From positions 1 to 64,000 of the forward strand of contig JAFPUN010000020.1 of NCBI GenBank assembly GCA_017395365.1: a stretch of 64,000 bases of DNA, given 5' to 3'. The notes under the pieces were generated by a model that saw only the letters and a list, made by a program, of their open reading frames with translations, made no database searches and was not told where the DNA came from. Position numbers and translations under genes: made by a program. Of this stretch, positions 34,298 through 44,649 are shown piece by piece (the first letter of the stretch is position 1; each line of letters opens with the position of its first letter). Source of the stretch: Bacteroidales bacterium. GTDB taxonomy: Bacteria; Bacteroidota; Bacteroidia; Bacteroidales; F082.

Positions 34298-35830
34298 ATG
34301 GAAACAATCATTAAGCACGCGAAATGTGGTTTTGGAATAGCGATGGCTGTTCTATCCACACTTATCCCTTTTTGGTCTTTCGCCCAAGTCCGCATCGACT
34401 GGCAACAGTGTTATGGAAATGAAGGCAGTTCTGACTATGCAGTCAGCATTGCCCCAGCCAATGACGGGTTCGTGGTACTGGGCAGGATAGAGAAATGCCA
34501 TAATCCCGGTTTGTGTAATTGTGATGAAGGCAACGATACGACACCATGGCTAATCAAAATAGACAGCGTTGGGATGATGGCGTGGCAGCAATGCTGGCAA
34601 CCATGGGATGGTACAGACGAATATGACAACACCGTCATGATTCGAAAAGCAGTTTCTCCAGAAGGAATGGAAGAATACTATACGACGGCCAATTCTTTCG
34701 GTACTTATTTTGTCATCAACAAGGTGGACGGGGATGGCGAGGTTTTGTGGAGACGCTTTGTTGGAATCACTGGGTTTTGGATGTGTCCGACTGCCGACGG
34801 TGGCGTGATTCTGGGCGGTACCGATGGAGATGGTGGAGGAGGGAAAGGTATCGACACTGACGATATTATCAAATTAGATTGTCAAGGGGAGAAGGAGTGG
34901 GGGCTTTCGTTACAGCTTAGCGAGAACGTTATTGGATTGTCGGTTTATCAATCTAATGATGAAGACTTTTATGCATTGGCACATTCTTCTTCTGGAGCAC
35001 ATTTTTATAAAATCAGCCGAGATGGTCAAATAGAATGGAGACGCAATTTTGGCGAGGGTTTTTATGACAGACTGTATAATATTGTGGAACTTGATGATGG
35101 TTTTCTTTTGGCAGGTCAAAGCGTTTCGGGGATGAATGGGCATCATGGCGGTTCGGATGTGTGGCTGGTGCGTACCAACAAGGATGGCGAGGTGCTGTGG
35201 ACATATTGCTACGGAGGGTCTTCTGCTGAATACTCTAGCGATGTCTTTGTGAATGCCAAAGGTGGGTTCACTGTGTTCGCTAATACCCAATCTGTTGATG
35301 GAGACGTGCAAAGCAATAGCCAAGGAGAGACGAATGTCCAAAAAATCTGGATGTTCCATATCAACGATATGGGCGCATTGGAGTGGGAACTGAGCATCGG
35401 CGCCATCCAGCATTCCGTGCGATGCAACGATGTGATACAGACTTGCGATTATAGGTATGTACTTGCTGGTTGGATGTGGAATGAAGATACGCCTTCAGGC
35501 GATGTCAACTGTTCCAATAGTCAACTCTTGCCCAGTTCCGAATATAATTATTGGGTTCTTCAAGTTACTGACACAATTAACAGTGCAGGTGTCTCCGAGC
35601 CTGTGTTGCAAAACGAAATGCGGGTTTTTCCTAATCCAACCAATGAATTGTTCTATATTGCAGGGTTAGAACCCGTCGAAGTGCAGGTGCTTGATGATTT
35701 GGGACAGAGGTTGAAGACCTTCCATTGTACCAATGAAATCCATTTGGGAGGCCTTCCAAGAGGACTGTACTTTATAAAAGCGATTATGGAAGACGGCAAG
35801 GTCTATCTGGATAAAGTGGTGAAGGAATAA
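34298..35830 (+). CDS. T9SS type A sorting domain protein with propeller-like repeats
   Basis: A 510-residue exported protein (signal peptide about 1-30, ending WSFAQ), started at METIIKHAK because the promoter lies just upstream. The body repeats blocks such as DDGFLLAGQSVSGMNG...SDVWLVRTNKDGEVLWTYCYGGS, resembling the beta-propeller of 'lipoprotein/T9SS' surface proteins. The last about 70 residues, MRVFPNPTNELFYIAGLEPV to GLPRGLYFIKAI...VYLDKVVKE, are a complete type A sorting tail that directs secretion through the outer membrane. Its ligand or reaction is unknown. Confidence 0.88.
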   Translation: METIIKHAKCGFGIAMAVLSTLIPFWSFAQVRIDWQQCYGNEGSSDYAVSIAPANDGFVVLGRIEKCHNPGLCNCDEGNDTTPWLIKIDSVGMMAWQQCWQPWDGTDEYDNTVMIRKAVSPEGMEEYYTTANSFGTYFVINKVDGDGEVLWRRFVGITGFWMCPTADGGVILGGTDGDGGGGKGIDTDDIIKLDCQGEKEWGLSLQLSENVIGLSVYQSNDEDFYALAHSSSGAHFYKISRDGQIEWRRNFGEGFYDRLYNIVELDDGFLLAGQSVSGMNGHHGGSDVWLVRTNKDGEVLWTYCYGGSSAEYSSDVFVNAKGGFTVFANTQSVDGDVQSNSQGETNVQKIWMFHINDMGALEWELSIGAIQHSVRCNDVIQTCDYRYVLAGWMWNEDTPSGDVNCSNSQLLPSSEYNYWVLQVTDTINSAGVSEPVLQNEMRVFPNPTNELFYIAGLEPVEVQVLDDLGQRLKTFHCTNEIHLGGLPRGLYFIKAIMEDGKVYLDKVVKE

Positions 35831-35852
35831 AGGCTATTGTCGTTTCTATACA

Positions 35853-35882
35853 GAAAATGCCGCCAATTGGCGGCATTTTCAT
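35853..35882. terminator. Bidirectional terminator between convergent genes
   Basis: AAAATGCCGCC, AATT, GGCGGCATTTT is a perfect 11-bp stem whose ends are A-rich and T-rich, so it can stop transcription from both the T9SS gene and the DUF2723 gene. Confidence 0.85.
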
Positions 35883-35903
35883 ACATTTACTTGGATTGGC
35901 TTA

Positions 35904-38900
35904 TTATTCGTCGTAATACAGAGTGAAGTACTCCATCATGCGGTCTTCGATGTCTTGTGCCAGTTCGTTGCGGTTGTACTTCTTGGCTACGCCGTTGAAG
36001 TGCTTGAGCAGGCTCATGGCCTCGTCGATGTCTTCCTGGTAGTATTTCCTGAACTTGGGCTTCATACCGCCATAATACCGCACCTTGTCACTGTAGTTGT
36101 CGACCAAGTTCCTCATGTAGGTGTCGCCTTTGTCGATGGCACCGCAGATGTAGTACATCTCTGGGAACTGGTAGGTGTGGATCTCTACGGGGAACTTCTC
36201 GTTGGGGAAGAACTCTTGGAACTTGTCCATCACGATGACGGCGGAATCCAGCTGGTTGTGGTTGACCAAGGCTTGTGCCAGACGCGAGTATGCCAGTTGT
36301 GCATAGCTCATGTTACGCACACTCTCACGGTCGGGCACTACACCGTCCTGGTTCAGGCTGCCCCATTTGACGATGCCTTCGTTGGCCTTGTTGACCAACA
36401 GGTCGTAGCTGCCTTCGCGATACACGCCACCCCGATAGGCTTTCACGTAGTCTTCAGCTTCGACGGGGATGAACCTATAGGCTAAGCCTTCCATGTGCAG
36501 ATACTTGTCGATTCCCAAAGTGTTCGACATGTCGCTGAACGAGGTGAAATACACCGGGCGCTCCCAGTTGTTGGTGGCAAAGAAGTCGAGCAGCATCAGG
36601 CCACTCTTGTAGATGGCGCGGCTGTCCTTGATTTCCCAGTCGATTTCGTCGACGATGCGGTCGGCCATGCTCTCGGGCACGATGCCGTTGCGCAGACAGG
36701 CTTCCTTGTCGACGGTGAGCTTCACGCTGCGGCAGGGGATGTAGTTGTAGGAGCCGCCGGGATAGCGTTTCACGGCCTTCGGGTTGTGGATGAAGTCGAT
36801 GATTTGCTTCAGCTCCACACGCTTGTCTTTGAAGTAGTCTTCTTCTTCAATCAGAACGGATTCGTTGACTCCGTTGTCATATTCCTTTGCGGTCAGCGTG
36901 AGCGGCAATGGGTCGGAATCATACACCTTGCGGCCCATCTGGTGGACGTACCAATAGCCGCCCGACAGCATGTAGTTGCACACACGCACGTCGGTGCGGA
37001 AGCCTTCCACCTCTTGCACGTACCACAAGGGGAAGGTGTCGTTGTCGCCACGGGTGAAGATGACCGAGTTGGGCGGCAGCTGGGCAAGGTAGTTGCGCGC
37101 CCAGTCGCGGGCCGAGGTCTTGCCCGAGCGGTTGTGTTCTTCCCAGCCATTGGCGGCCAAAACACATGGCACGGCGAGGAAACAAATCAATCCGATGGCG
37201 GCCACTGTGACCATGCTTTCCTTCTTCAGCAGCTTGTTGACCCAGTCGATGAGGGCGATCACGCCGAAGCCGATCCAGATGGCGAAGGCATAGAACGAGC
37301 CAGCATAGCTGTAGTCGCGCTCACGAGGTTGGTTGGGCGTTTGGTTCAGGTAGATGACGATGGCCAAACCCGTCATGAAGAACAGCAGGAAGATGATCCA
37401 GCTCTGTTTCCAGTCTTTCTTGAGCAGCCAGAAGAGGCCGATGAGACCGAGGATGAGGGGCAGGAAATAATAGGTGGTTCGGCCGGGGTTCTTTAGGCTG
37501 GCAGGGATGTTACTCTGGTCACCGAGGCGGGCGCTGTCGATGGCGTTGATGCCGCTGATCCAGTTGCCATGACTGAGCTCTCCTTGGCTTTCAATGTCGT
37601 TTTGACGGCCCACGAAGTTCCACATGAAATAGCGCCAATACATCCAGTTGCATTGGTAGTCGATGAAGAACTTCATGTTTTGCCCGAAGGTGGGCTTGCT
37701 GACGTTGACGGTCTCGCCAAGGTAGTTCCTGACGCGCACGTTCTCGCCAGTGATGCTGCCATTCTTGTTCTTGCGATAGTTCTCGTACATCTGTTGGTGC
37801 GAGCCTCTTTGCGTGCTCCACATGCGCGGGAAGAAGGTCTTCATCTCGGAAGCCAGCTCGGGTTTGCCGCGCTTGTTGTCGTCGGTGATGACGTATTTCC
37901 CAGCCTCTTTGTCTTTGACGTAGGTTGGGTTACCGTCCACCCAGTCGCTGACGGGGGCGTTGTAGTAAGGCCCATAGAGCAAAGGCCAGCTGCCGTATTG
38001 GTCGCGGTTGATGTAAGCCAGCATCGAAAGGGCTTCTTTGGGCTCGTTCTCGTTGATGGGCGTGTTGGTGTTGGCACGGATGATCAGCATGAAGAACGAG
38101 GAATAGCCGATGAGAATGAACATCAGCGAGAGGATGGCCGTGTTGGCGATCACATGTTTCTTCTTAGCCGAGAACCACAGCCCGAAGATGATAAGGGCGA
38201 TGACAACGGTGAAGAACACGATGGCACCTACATTGAACGGGGCGCCGAGTGAGTTCACGAAGAACAGCTCTGTCTTGCCTGCCAAGTTGATAACTTGCGG
38301 CACGAGGAACATGTTCAAGAACCACAGCAGGACCACCGAAACCAGACCTGCTACAACGAAGCCTCCAAACGAAGTCTTCTTCCATTTCTTGAAATATACC
38401 ACATACACGAAGGCGGGTACGCACAGCAAGTTGAGCAGGTGTACGCCGATGGACAAGCCGATGAGGAATGCGATGAAGATGATCCAGCGGGTGCTCTTCG
38501 GGTCGTCGGCCACCTGTTCCCATTTCAAGATGGCCCAGAAGGTGACGGCGGTGAAGAACGACGACATGGCGTAGACCTCGCCTTCCACGGCGTTGAACCA
38601 GAACGACTCGGTGAAGGTATAGGCCACCGCGCCGACGAAGCCGGCCAGCAACACACCTATTTTATTTACCCAAGGAGCGTCTTCTCCCTCTTTCATCCAA
38701 ACCTTGCGGGCCATCATCGTGATGGTCCAGAAAAGGAAGGCGATGGTGAGGGCGCTGCAAATGGCCGACATCACATTGACCATCATGGCCACCTTGGTGA
38801 CGTCACCGCCTGCAAAGAGCGAGAAGAAACGTCCGAGCATCTGGAACAGAGGTGCCCCAGGCGGGTGACCCACTTGCAGTTTATAAGCCGTTGAGATGTA

Positions 38901-39011
38901 CTCGCCGCAGTCCCACCAACTCACGGTAGGTTCAAGCGTGAGAAAATACACGACGGCGGCAATAATAGCTACCAGCCATCCTGTAATCGTGTTTAACCTT
39001 TTGAATGTCAT
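35904..39011 (-). CDS. DUF2723-family multispanning membrane protein
   Basis: A 1035-residue protein with about 12 membrane helices in its first 640 residues and a large soluble C-terminal part. The opening LEPTVSWWDCGEYISTAYKLQVGHPPGAPLFQMLGR is the DUF2723 signature, which resembles the PMT/ArnT glycosyltransferase N terminus with an acidic pair (Asp-Glu in WDCGE). The family is annotated as 'protein O-mannosyl-transferase family', and in Bacteroidota it is a candidate for periplasmic O-glycosylation, but this is unproven here. The C terminus may hold TPR-like helices. It is a single-gene unit. Confidence 0.9.
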   Translation of the reverse strand: MTFKRLNTITGWLVAIIAAVVYFLTLEPTVSWWDCGEYISTAYKLQVGHPPGAPLFQMLGRFFSLFAGGDVTKVAMMVNVMSAICSALTIAFLFWTITMMARKVWMKEGEDAPWVNKIGVLLAGFVGAVAYTFTESFWFNAVEGEVYAMSSFFTAVTFWAILKWEQVADDPKSTRWIIFIAFLIGLSIGVHLLNLLCVPAFVYVVYFKKWKKTSFGGFVVAGLVSVVLLWFLNMFLVPQVINLAGKTELFFVNSLGAPFNVGAIVFFTVVIALIIFGLWFSAKKKHVIANTAILSLMFILIGYSSFFMLIIRANTNTPINENEPKEALSMLAYINRDQYGSWPLLYGPYYNAPVSDWVDGNPTYVKDKEAGKYVITDDNKRGKPELASEMKTFFPRMWSTQRGSHQQMYENYRKNKNGSITGENVRVRNYLGETVNVSKPTFGQNMKFFIDYQCNWMYWRYFMWNFVGRQNDIESQGELSHGNWISGINAIDSARLGDQSNIPASLKNPGRTTYYFLPLILGLIGLFWLLKKDWKQSWIIFLLFFMTGLAIVIYLNQTPNQPRERDYSYAGSFYAFAIWIGFGVIALIDWVNKLLKKESMVTVAAIGLICFLAVPCVLAANGWEEHNRSGKTSARDWARNYLAQLPPNSVIFTRGDNDTFPLWYVQEVEGFRTDVRVCNYMLSGGYWYVHQMGRKVYDSDPLPLTLTAKEYDNGVNESVLIEEEDYFKDKRVELKQIIDFIHNPKAVKRYPGGSYNYIPCRSVKLTVDKEACLRNGIVPESMADRIVDEIDWEIKDSRAIYKSGLMLLDFFATNNWERPVYFTSFSDMSNTLGIDKYLHMEGLAYRFIPVEAEDYVKAYRGGVYREGSYDLLVNKANEGIVKWGSLNQDGVVPDRESVRNMSYAQLAYSRLAQALVNHNQLDSAVIVMDKFQEFFPNEKFPVEIHTYQFPEMYYICGAIDKGDTYMRNLVDNYSDKVRYYGGMKPKFRKYYQEDIDEAMSLLKHFNGVAKKYNRNELAQDIEDRMMEYFTLYYDE

Positions 39012-39068
39012 GATGATATAATAACAATTTGTTGATTATTCTTCGAAATTTGGCTATTTGCCAAACTG

Positions 39069-39076
39069 CAAAGATA
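39069..39076 (-). promoter_or_regulatory. Promoter -7 element of the DUF2723 gene
   Basis: TATCTTTG on the minus strand matches TAnnTTTG, about 58 bases upstream of the start codon. Confidence 0.55.
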
Positions 39077-39169
39077 CGGCTTTTTTGTTTTGCCCCTAAC
39101 CGAAAAACACCAAAAACGCGCTTTGTATTGTCGAAATGCAACTTTTTTTCCAAAAAAATGAAAAAAATA

Positions 39170-39200
39170 CTTGCGCGTAAAGAAATTAGTTGTACTTTTG
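39170..39200 (+). promoter_or_regulatory. Promoter of tRNA-Gln
   Basis: CTTG (39170-39173, one mismatch to TTTG), 19 bases, TACTTTTG (39193-39200). The mature tRNA starts 24 bases downstream. Confidence 0.6.
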
Positions 39201-39223
39201 CAGCCGCATTCGGGAACGAATGA

Positions 39224-39294
39224 TGTCGAGTGGTGTAATGGCAGCACTGCAGATTTTGGTTCTGCCTGTCAAGGTTCGAATCCTTGCTCGACAA
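39224..39294 (+). tRNA. tRNA-Gln (anticodon TTG)
   Basis: The acceptor TGTCGAG (39224-39230) pairs with CTCGACA (39287-39293). The anticodon stem GCAGA/TCTGC encloses the loop TTTTGGT, giving anticodon TTG at 39256-39258. The T arm is CAAGGTTCGAATCCTTG. The terminal CCA is not encoded. It is a stand-alone tRNA with its own promoter and terminator. Confidence 0.96.
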
Positions 39295-39311
39295 CTTAAG
39301 GTGGAAGAAAA

Positions 39312-39342
39312 GACCTGCTACTTTGAGTAACAGGTTTTTTTA
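39312..39342 (+). terminator. Intrinsic terminator of tRNA-Gln
   Basis: ACCTGCTACT and AGTAACAGGT form a near-perfect stem around TTG, followed by seven T. It lies 18 bases after the tRNA. Confidence 0.85.
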
Positions 39343-39361
39343 TTGTTGAGAAGAAAGACAG

Positions 39362-39476
39362 GTTTGCCTTCTTGGCCTCATTGCGGGCTTGACCCGCAAT
39401 CTCCTGAACAAAAGGCAAATCCTAAGGTTCAAGAGATGGCGGATGTGCCTCCGCCATGAGGCCAAGAGGAAGGCAA
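39362..39476. repeat. GGAGAT-type dispersed repeat, copy B3, with long outer arms
   Basis: TTGCCTTCTTGGCCTCA and TGAGGCCAAGAGGAAGGCAA are inverted outer arms with small differences. Inside are GCGGGCTTGACCCGCAATCTC and GAGATGGCGGATGTGCCTCCGCC, each a small hairpin. It lies between the tRNA terminator and rimP. Confidence 0.75.
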
Positions 39477-39496
39477 AAAGACAAACAAAGAGAAAT

Positions 39497-39952
39497 ATGA
39501 TTAACAAAGAACAAGTAGCAACCCTCTGTGAAGAAGCCCTCGCCAATACCGACCGCTTCCTCGTGGAAGTGAAGGTGAAGCCCAACAACGTGATTGAGGT
39601 CTATGTCGACTCCGACACGGCCGTCAATATCGACCATTGCGCTGAGTTGAGCCGATATGTCAACGAGAAACTCGACCGCGATGTGGAAGACTACGAACTG
39701 ACCGTGTTCTCATGGGGCCTTTCGGGTGCCTTGAAGATGGACCGTCAGCTGCAGAAATATGTGGGCAAGGATGTGGAGGTGAAGACGAAGGAGACGGGTA
39801 AGATGCAAGGCAAGCTGGTGAGTTTTGATGCCGAGAAGGTGGAGTTTGCCCCCGCCCCCAAGAAAGCCTCGAAGAAGAAACCCGTGGAGGAACCTGCCAA
39901 CTTGTTCTTCGAACGCAATAAAGTGGAAATCAAACCCGCCATAATCTTTTAG
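39497..39952 (+). CDS. rimP: Ribosome maturation factor RimP
   Basis: A 151-residue protein for 30S subunit maturation. The conserved stretch IEVYVDSDTAVNIDHCAELSRYV and the second domain WGLSGALKMDRQLQKYVGKDVEVKTKE (Sm-like) are recognisable. The start at MINKEQVATL fits the family N terminus; reading further upstream would enter the repeat. It opens the classical rimP-nusA-infB unit, although a palindromic repeat separates it from nusA. Confidence 0.92.
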   Translation: MINKEQVATLCEEALANTDRFLVEVKVKPNNVIEVYVDSDTAVNIDHCAELSRYVNEKLDRDVEDYELTVFSWGLSGALKMDRQLQKYVGKDVEVKTKETGKMQGKLVSFDAEKVEFAPAPKKASKKKPVEEPANLFFERNKVEIKPAIIF

Positions 39953-39960
39953 CCTTTTAG

Positions 39961-40050
39961 GCTGTTGGCTTTTGGCAACTGGCTTCTGGCCGCTTGGACG
40001 GAAGTGAAAGTTGAGCTGCCAGAAGCCAAAAGCTAGAGGCCAGAAGCTAA
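39961..40050. repeat. TGGCTTCTGGC-type palindrome without insert
   Basis: GCTGTTGGCTTTTGGCAAC with CTGGCTTCTGGC on the left is mirrored by GCCAGAAGCCAAAAGC and GGCCAGAAGC on the right. The loop is a unique 30-base stretch. It has the same outer arms as 33001 and 52302, which hold a second repeat inside. Confidence 0.75.
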
Positions 40051-40082
40051 ACAAGAAAAACAATAAACAATCAACATAAAAA

Positions 40083-41339
40083 ATGGACAACTACAAATTA
40101 GTAGAGACTTTCTCGGAATTCAAGGAATTCAAGAACATCGACCGCGAAGCCATGATGCGCATCATTGAGGATGTGTTCCGTGGTATGCTGAACAAGAAGT
40201 TTGACTGCGACACCACTGATTTCATCGACATCATCGTGAATGTCGACAAGGGCGACTTCGAGATCTATCACAACCGCACTGTGGTTGAGGACGATGCACT
40301 GACTGACCCGCTCCGCGAGATCAGGCTGTCAGACGCCATCAAGATTGAGCCCGACTTCGAGGTGGGCGAGGAGGTGAACGAGGAACTCCGCATCGAGAGC
40401 TTCGGTCGCCGCGATATCCTTGCACTGCGCCAGAACCTCCAAACCAAAGTGTCGGAGTATGAGAAGGAGAACATCTTCCAGAAATACAAGGACAAGGTGG
40501 GTGAGATCATCACCGCCGAGGTGGCCCATGTATGGAAGCGCGAGATTGTCGTCATCGATGATGAAGGCATAGAACTGCTTATGCCCAAGATGGAGCAGAT
40601 TCCGAGCGACATCTATAAGAAAGGTGATACCATCCGCGCTATCGTGAAGAGCGTCGAGAGCGTCAATGGCTCGCCGGTGGTTACGCTGTCGCGTACCTCC
40701 GAAGTGTTCCTGCAGCGTCTGCTCGAAGCCGAAGTGCCTGAGATTTATGACGGCCTCATCACCATCAAGAAGATTGTTCGTGAACCTGGCCAGCGTGCCA
40801 AGGTGGCAGTGGAGTCGTATGACGACCGCATCGACCCTGTTGGCGCCTGCGTCGGCATGAAGGGCACCCGTATCCACGGCATCGTGCGTGAGCTGCGCAA
40901 CGAGAACATCGACATCATCAACTGGACCAACAACCCGAAACTCTTCATCCAGCGCGCACTCAGCCCCGCCAAGATTACCGAGATTCGCTTCAGCGACGAC
41001 AATACCATGGCGAATGTGTATATGGAGAACGACCAGATCAGTCTCGCCATCGGTAAAGGCGGTTATAACATCAAGTTGGCCGGTAAGCTGACTGGCTACG
41101 AGATTGACGTCTACCGCAACAGCGAGGTCGACAATGTCGAAGAAGACGTCGACCTGCCCGAGTTCGCCGACGAAATCGACCAGTGGATCCTCGATGCCCT
41201 CAAGGGTATGGGCTGCAACACCGCCAAGGATGTGTTGAAACACACGCCTGAAGATGTGGCCGCGCGTGCCGACCTGGAGATGGAAACCGTCAACGAAGTG
41301 TTTGAGATCCTCAAGGCTGAATTTGAAGACGCCGAATAA
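40083..41339 (+). CDS. nusA: Transcription termination/antitermination factor NusA
   Basis: A 418-residue protein that binds RNA polymerase and nascent RNA. In order: the N-terminal polymerase-binding domain (about 1-130), an S1 domain (about 135-200, [18 protein letters not shown]), and two KH domains (about 205-350, [28 protein letters not shown] and [25 protein letters not shown]). A short helix-hairpin-helix-like C terminus ends it. The length is usual for Bacteroidota, which lack the long acidic repeats of E. coli NusA. It precedes infB by 41 bases. Confidence 0.96.
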   Translation: MDNYKLVETFSEFKEFKNIDREAMMRIIEDVFRGMLNKKFDCDTTDFIDIIVNVDKGDFEIYHNRTVVEDDALTDPLREIRLSDAIKIEPDFEVGEEVNEELRIESFGRRDILALRQNLQTKVSEYEKENIFQKYKDKVGEIITAEVAHVWKREIVVIDDEGIELLMPKMEQIPSDIYKKGDTIRAIVKSVESVNGSPVVTLSRTSEVFLQRLLEAEVPEIYDGLITIKKIVREPGQRAKVAVESYDDRIDPVGACVGMKGTRIHGIVRELRNENIDIINWTNNPKLFIQRALSPAKITEIRFSDDNTMANVYMENDQISLAIGKGGYNIKLAGKLTGYEIDVYRNSEVDNVEEDVDLPEFADEIDQWILDALKGMGCNTAKDVLKHTPEDVAARADLEMETVNEVFEILKAEFEDAE

Positions 41340-41380
41340 GCAATTGCAATAACCAACTAACGAGAAACAAAGAAGAAACT

Positions 41381-44281
41381 ATGTCCGAAGAAACTAATTT
41401 TACGATTCGATTGTCGAAAGCGGCAAAAGAATTCAACGTGGGAAAGGACACCATTGTGGAGTTCCTCGCCAAGAAGGGCTTCAAGGTGGATCCTTCACCC
41501 AACACAAAGCTCACGGCAGAGATGTATGCCCTGCTTGTGAAGGAATATCAGGGCGAGAAGGAAGTGAAGAACGAGGCCATGAAGTTGGGCAACCTCTCTT
41601 ATAAAGGTGGTAGTGTTTCCGTTGATTCGGCATTGCAATCGGCAAAACCCGTCGAAGAGGATGACCACGAAGAGGTGATTATCCGAACGAATACTATAGC
41701 GTCGCCTACCAAAAAGGCTACCAAGGCAGCTGCAACTGAACCTAAGAAGGAGGAAAAAACAGAAGAGGTCAAGGAAGAAACGCCTCAAAAGGAGACTCCT
41801 GCCGTCACGGAAAAGGCTGAACCCGAGAAGGCTGCGGCAGAAGAGAAGCCTAAGACTTCTGATAGCCCGCTGAAGATTCTCGGCAAGATTGACCTTGAGC
41901 CTAAACCGCGCGAGAAGAAGGAGAAAAAGAAAGCCGAGAAACCTGAGAAGCCCCAGGAGAAGAAACCCGTGGAACCCAAGCAAGAGAAGCCTGTGGAGAA
42001 GAAGCAGGAAGAGCCTCAGAAGGAAGAACCTGCCAAGGCCGAGGAAAAACCTGTCGAGCCCAGGGTGATCAAACTGGAAGCCCCCAAACTGACGGGCCCC
42101 ACGGTGCTCGGCACCTTGGAACTGCCTGTCGAGAAGAAAGGCGGCAAGGGTGATGCAAAGAAGAGAAAACGCAAGCGTATCGCGGGCGGCAAACCCGAAG
42201 GCTCGTCGGAGAATCCGACAGGCTCCGGCGTGAATGCTGGCGGTAAGAAACAGGAGGGCGGCAAGCCTGGCAAGGGCCAGAAGCCTGGCGACCAAGCTGG
42301 CAAGAAAGGCCCGAAGGATAGCACGAAACCTGGCAAGAAAGACAAGAGATCGAAACGTGAGGAAAAGCCAGAACTGAGCGAAGAGGAGATCTCGAAGCAG
42401 ATTAAGGATACCTTGGCACGTCTCGCCCCCATGGGCAAGTCGAAGACCTCCAAGCACCGCCGTGAGAAGCGTCAGCAGGTGGCTGGCAGCATGATGGAGG
42501 AGATGATGCGTCAGGAAGAGGACAAGAAGGTCTTGAAGGTGACCGAGTTCGTCACCGCCAACGAGTTGGCGACGATGATGAACGTGCCAGTGGTGAAGGT
42601 CATCGGCACCTGCATGAGCCTTGGTATGCCTGTCTCCATCAACCAACGTCTTGATGCTGAAGCCTTGTCTGTGGTAGCGGAGGAGTTTGGCTTCCAAGTC
42701 GACTTCGTCAGCGCCGATGTGCAGGAAGCCATAGCAGAGACAGAAGAGAAAGACCGCGAGGAAGACCTCGTCCCTCGTGCTCCCGTTGTCACCGTCATGG
42801 GTCATGTCGACCATGGTAAGACCAAACTCTTGGACTATATCCGTAACACCAATGTGGTGGCCGGTGAGGCAGGTGGTATCACCCAGCACATCGGTGCCTA
42901 TGAGGTGACCACCGAGAGTGGTAAGAAAATCACCTTCTTGGATACCCCTGGTCACGAAGCCTTCACGGCCATGCGTGCCCGTGGCGCCAAGATTACCGAC
43001 GTCGCCATCATCGTCATCGCTACCGACGACAGTGTGATGCCGCAGACCGTCGAAGCCATCAACCACGCCCAAGCCGCTGGCGTGCCGATCGTCTTTGCCC
43101 TGAATAAGATCGATAAGCCTACTGCCAACCCCGACAAGATCCGTGAGCAACTGGCCAATATGAACATCCTCGTCGAGAGCTGGGGTGGTAAGTACCAAGA
43201 CCAGGAAATCGCCGCTAAGATCGGTCTTAACGTCGATGCCCTGCTTGAAAAGGTGTTGCTCGAGGCCGAGTTCCTCGACCTGAAGGCCAACCCCAACCGT
43301 TTGGCCAAGGGCACCGTCATTGAGTCAGCTTTGGACAAAGGCCGTGGCTATGTGGCCAAGATTCTGGTGCAGAACGGCACCTTGAAGATTGGCGACATGG
43401 TGCTGGCTGGCACCACTTATGGCAAGGTGAAGGCCATGTTCGACGACCACAACCGTCCCGTCAAGGAGGCTGGTCCTTCCACTCCGGTGCTGTTGCTTGG
43501 CCTGAATGGCGCTCCCATGCCAGGCGACGCCTTCAATGTGATGACTGACGAGCGCGAGGTGAAAGCCATCGCCAACCGTCGTGAGCAGCTGCAGCGCGAA
43601 CAGACGCGCCGCACCAGCCCGCACATCACCTTGGACGAGATTGGCCGTCGTATCGCCATCGGCGACTTCAAGGAACTGAACATCATCGTCAAGGCCGACG
43701 TGGACGGCTCCGTGGAGGCTTTGTCAGACAGCTTGCTGAAACTCTCCACCGAGGAGGTGCAGGTCAATGTCATCCACAAGTCGGTGGGTGCCATCAGCGA
43801 GTCAGACGTCATGCTGGCTTCGGCATCTAATGCCGTCATCGTGGGCTTCAACGTGCGTCCTACCGCGCAAGCGCGTAAGATGGCCGAGAATGAGAAGATC
43901 GACATCCGTCTCTACTCCATCATCTACACCGCCATCGAAGAGATTAAGGCTGCTATCGAAGGCATGTTGGCTCCCGACATCGAGGAGGTGGTCACTTGCA
44001 ACCTCGAGATCCGTGAGACCTTCAAGATCAGCAAGGTCGGCACCATCGCCGGTTGTATGGTCTTGGACGGCAAGATCACGCGCAACACCAAGATCCGTGT
44101 CATCCGCGACGGCATCGTCATCTACACGGGCATGCTGGGCTCCTTGAAGCGTTACAAGGACGACGTCAAGGAAGTCAGTGCCGGCATGGATTGCGGCTTG
44201 AACATCGAGAACTTCAACGACATCAAGGTCGGCGACATCATCGAGGGTTACACTGAGAAGGAAGTCGCGAGGAAACTGTAA
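41381..44281 (+). CDS. infB: Translation initiation factor IF-2
   Basis: A 966-residue GTPase that places initiator tRNA on the 30S subunit. The N-terminal IF2_N domain (1-60) is followed by a long Lys/Glu/Pro-rich disordered linker (about 100-340), a second N-domain (about 385-440), and the G domain starting near residue 473 with [20 protein letters not shown] and NKID. Domains II-IV complete the factor (final [16 protein letters not shown]). A GTAGAGACG palindrome follows 23 bases after the stop and, with its T run, may end the rimP-nusA-infB transcript. Confidence 0.97.
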   Translation: MSEETNFTIRLSKAAKEFNVGKDTIVEFLAKKGFKVDPSPNTKLTAEMYALLVKEYQGEKEVKNEAMKLGNLSYKGGSVSVDSALQSAKPVEEDDHEEVIIRTNTIASPTKKATKAAATEPKKEEKTEEVKEETPQKETPAVTEKAEPEKAAAEEKPKTSDSPLKILGKIDLEPKPREKKEKKKAEKPEKPQEKKPVEPKQEKPVEKKQEEPQKEEPAKAEEKPVEPRVIKLEAPKLTGPTVLGTLELPVEKKGGKGDAKKRKRKRIAGGKPEGSSENPTGSGVNAGGKKQEGGKPGKGQKPGDQAGKKGPKDSTKPGKKDKRSKREEKPELSEEEISKQIKDTLARLAPMGKSKTSKHRREKRQQVAGSMMEEMMRQEEDKKVLKVTEFVTANELATMMNVPVVKVIGTCMSLGMPVSINQRLDAEALSVVAEEFGFQVDFVSADVQEAIAETEEKDREEDLVPRAPVVTVMGHVDHGKTKLLDYIRNTNVVAGEAGGITQHIGAYEVTTESGKKITFLDTPGHEAFTAMRARGAKITDVAIIVIATDDSVMPQTVEAINHAQAAGVPIVFALNKIDKPTANPDKIREQLANMNILVESWGGKYQDQEIAAKIGLNVDALLEKVLLEAEFLDLKANPNRLAKGTVIESALDKGRGYVAKILVQNGTLKIGDMVLAGTTYGKVKAMFDDHNRPVKEAGPSTPVLLLGLNGAPMPGDAFNVMTDEREVKAIANRREQLQREQTRRTSPHITLDEIGRRIAIGDFKELNIIVKADVDGSVEALSDSLLKLSTEEVQVNVIHKSVGAISESDVMLASASNAVIVGFNVRPTAQARKMAENEKIDIRLYSIIYTAIEEIKAAIEGMLAPDIEEVVTCNLEIRETFKISKVGTIAGCMVLDGKITRNTKIRVIRDGIVIYTGMLGSLKRYKDDVKEVSAGMDCGLNIENFNDIKVGDIIEGYTEKEVARKL

Positions 44282-44304
44282 TTCAGATTAAATGCAAAAA
44301 CTTT

Positions 44305-44340
44305 GTAGAGACGCGATTTATCGCGTCTCTACTGTTTTTA
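44305..44340 (+). terminator. 28-bp GTAGAGACG palindrome, copy 3, possible infB terminator
   Basis: Arms GTAGAGACGCGA and TCGCGTCTCTAC enclose TTTA (44305-44332), followed by TGTTTTTA. It is the one copy of the five that resembles a standard terminator on the plus strand; termination is inferred. Confidence 0.65.
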
Positions 44341-44649
44341 TTGCGAGGTCAATTCGCAAAGCCCATCTTTGTTGCCTACCACAAAAGCCACGGGCGGATT
44401 GTCACCCTGCACTAGGTCGTTCAGGTAAAGCGGCTCGCCGAGGATGAATAGTGCACAACGGAAGGTGTTGCCCACCTTCAGTTTGGAGTTTTCGGATTGC
44501 TCAACGATGAAACGGTAGTCGCCAAGGTAGCGAAATGTGCAGTGGCGATTGGGTTTCCATGACACGGAGATATGGTCGCCTTCCTTCAAGTCGTCCGTCT
44601 TGACAGAAATGATAGTGAACTTGACCTTAGTGTTGAAATGGATAGCCAA
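44338..44649 (-). CDS. Conserved hypothetical protein, possibly 5'-truncated
   Basis: About 103 residues of no known function; the run FTIISVKTDDLKEGDHISVSWKPNRHCTF reads like a small beta-rich domain. There is no ATG in the frame: the only candidate starts are a TTG at 44649 or none, and the frame continues upstream to a stop at 44698-44700 without an ATG. Its 5' end meets the equally start-poor gene of the opposite strand. Either it uses the TTG or the true start was lost in a rearrangement at this junction. Confidence 0.5.
   Translation of the reverse strand: MAIHFNTKVKFTIISVKTDDLKEGDHISVSWKPNRHCTFRYLGDYRFIVEQSENSKLKVGNTFRCALFILGEPLYLNDLVQGDNPPVAFVVGNKDGLCELTSQ

Noticed and set aside
36495..37496. 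Long plus-strand open frame opposite the DUF2723 gene
   Set aside because: It is a shadow of the minus-strand gene, with His/Val/Asp-rich content typical of antisense reading and no family match.
41495..43198. Long minus-strand open frame opposite infB
   Set aside because: Its Leu/Arg/His-rich composition mirrors the Lys/Glu linker of IF-2; infB on the plus strand is certain.
44338..44649. Reading the 44572-44637 stretch as the N terminus of the DUF6591-like protein
   Set aside because: That stretch is antisense to the other gene and gives a peptide (MVAFLQVVRLDRND...) without signal-peptide or family character, so I start at 44638 and flag truncation.
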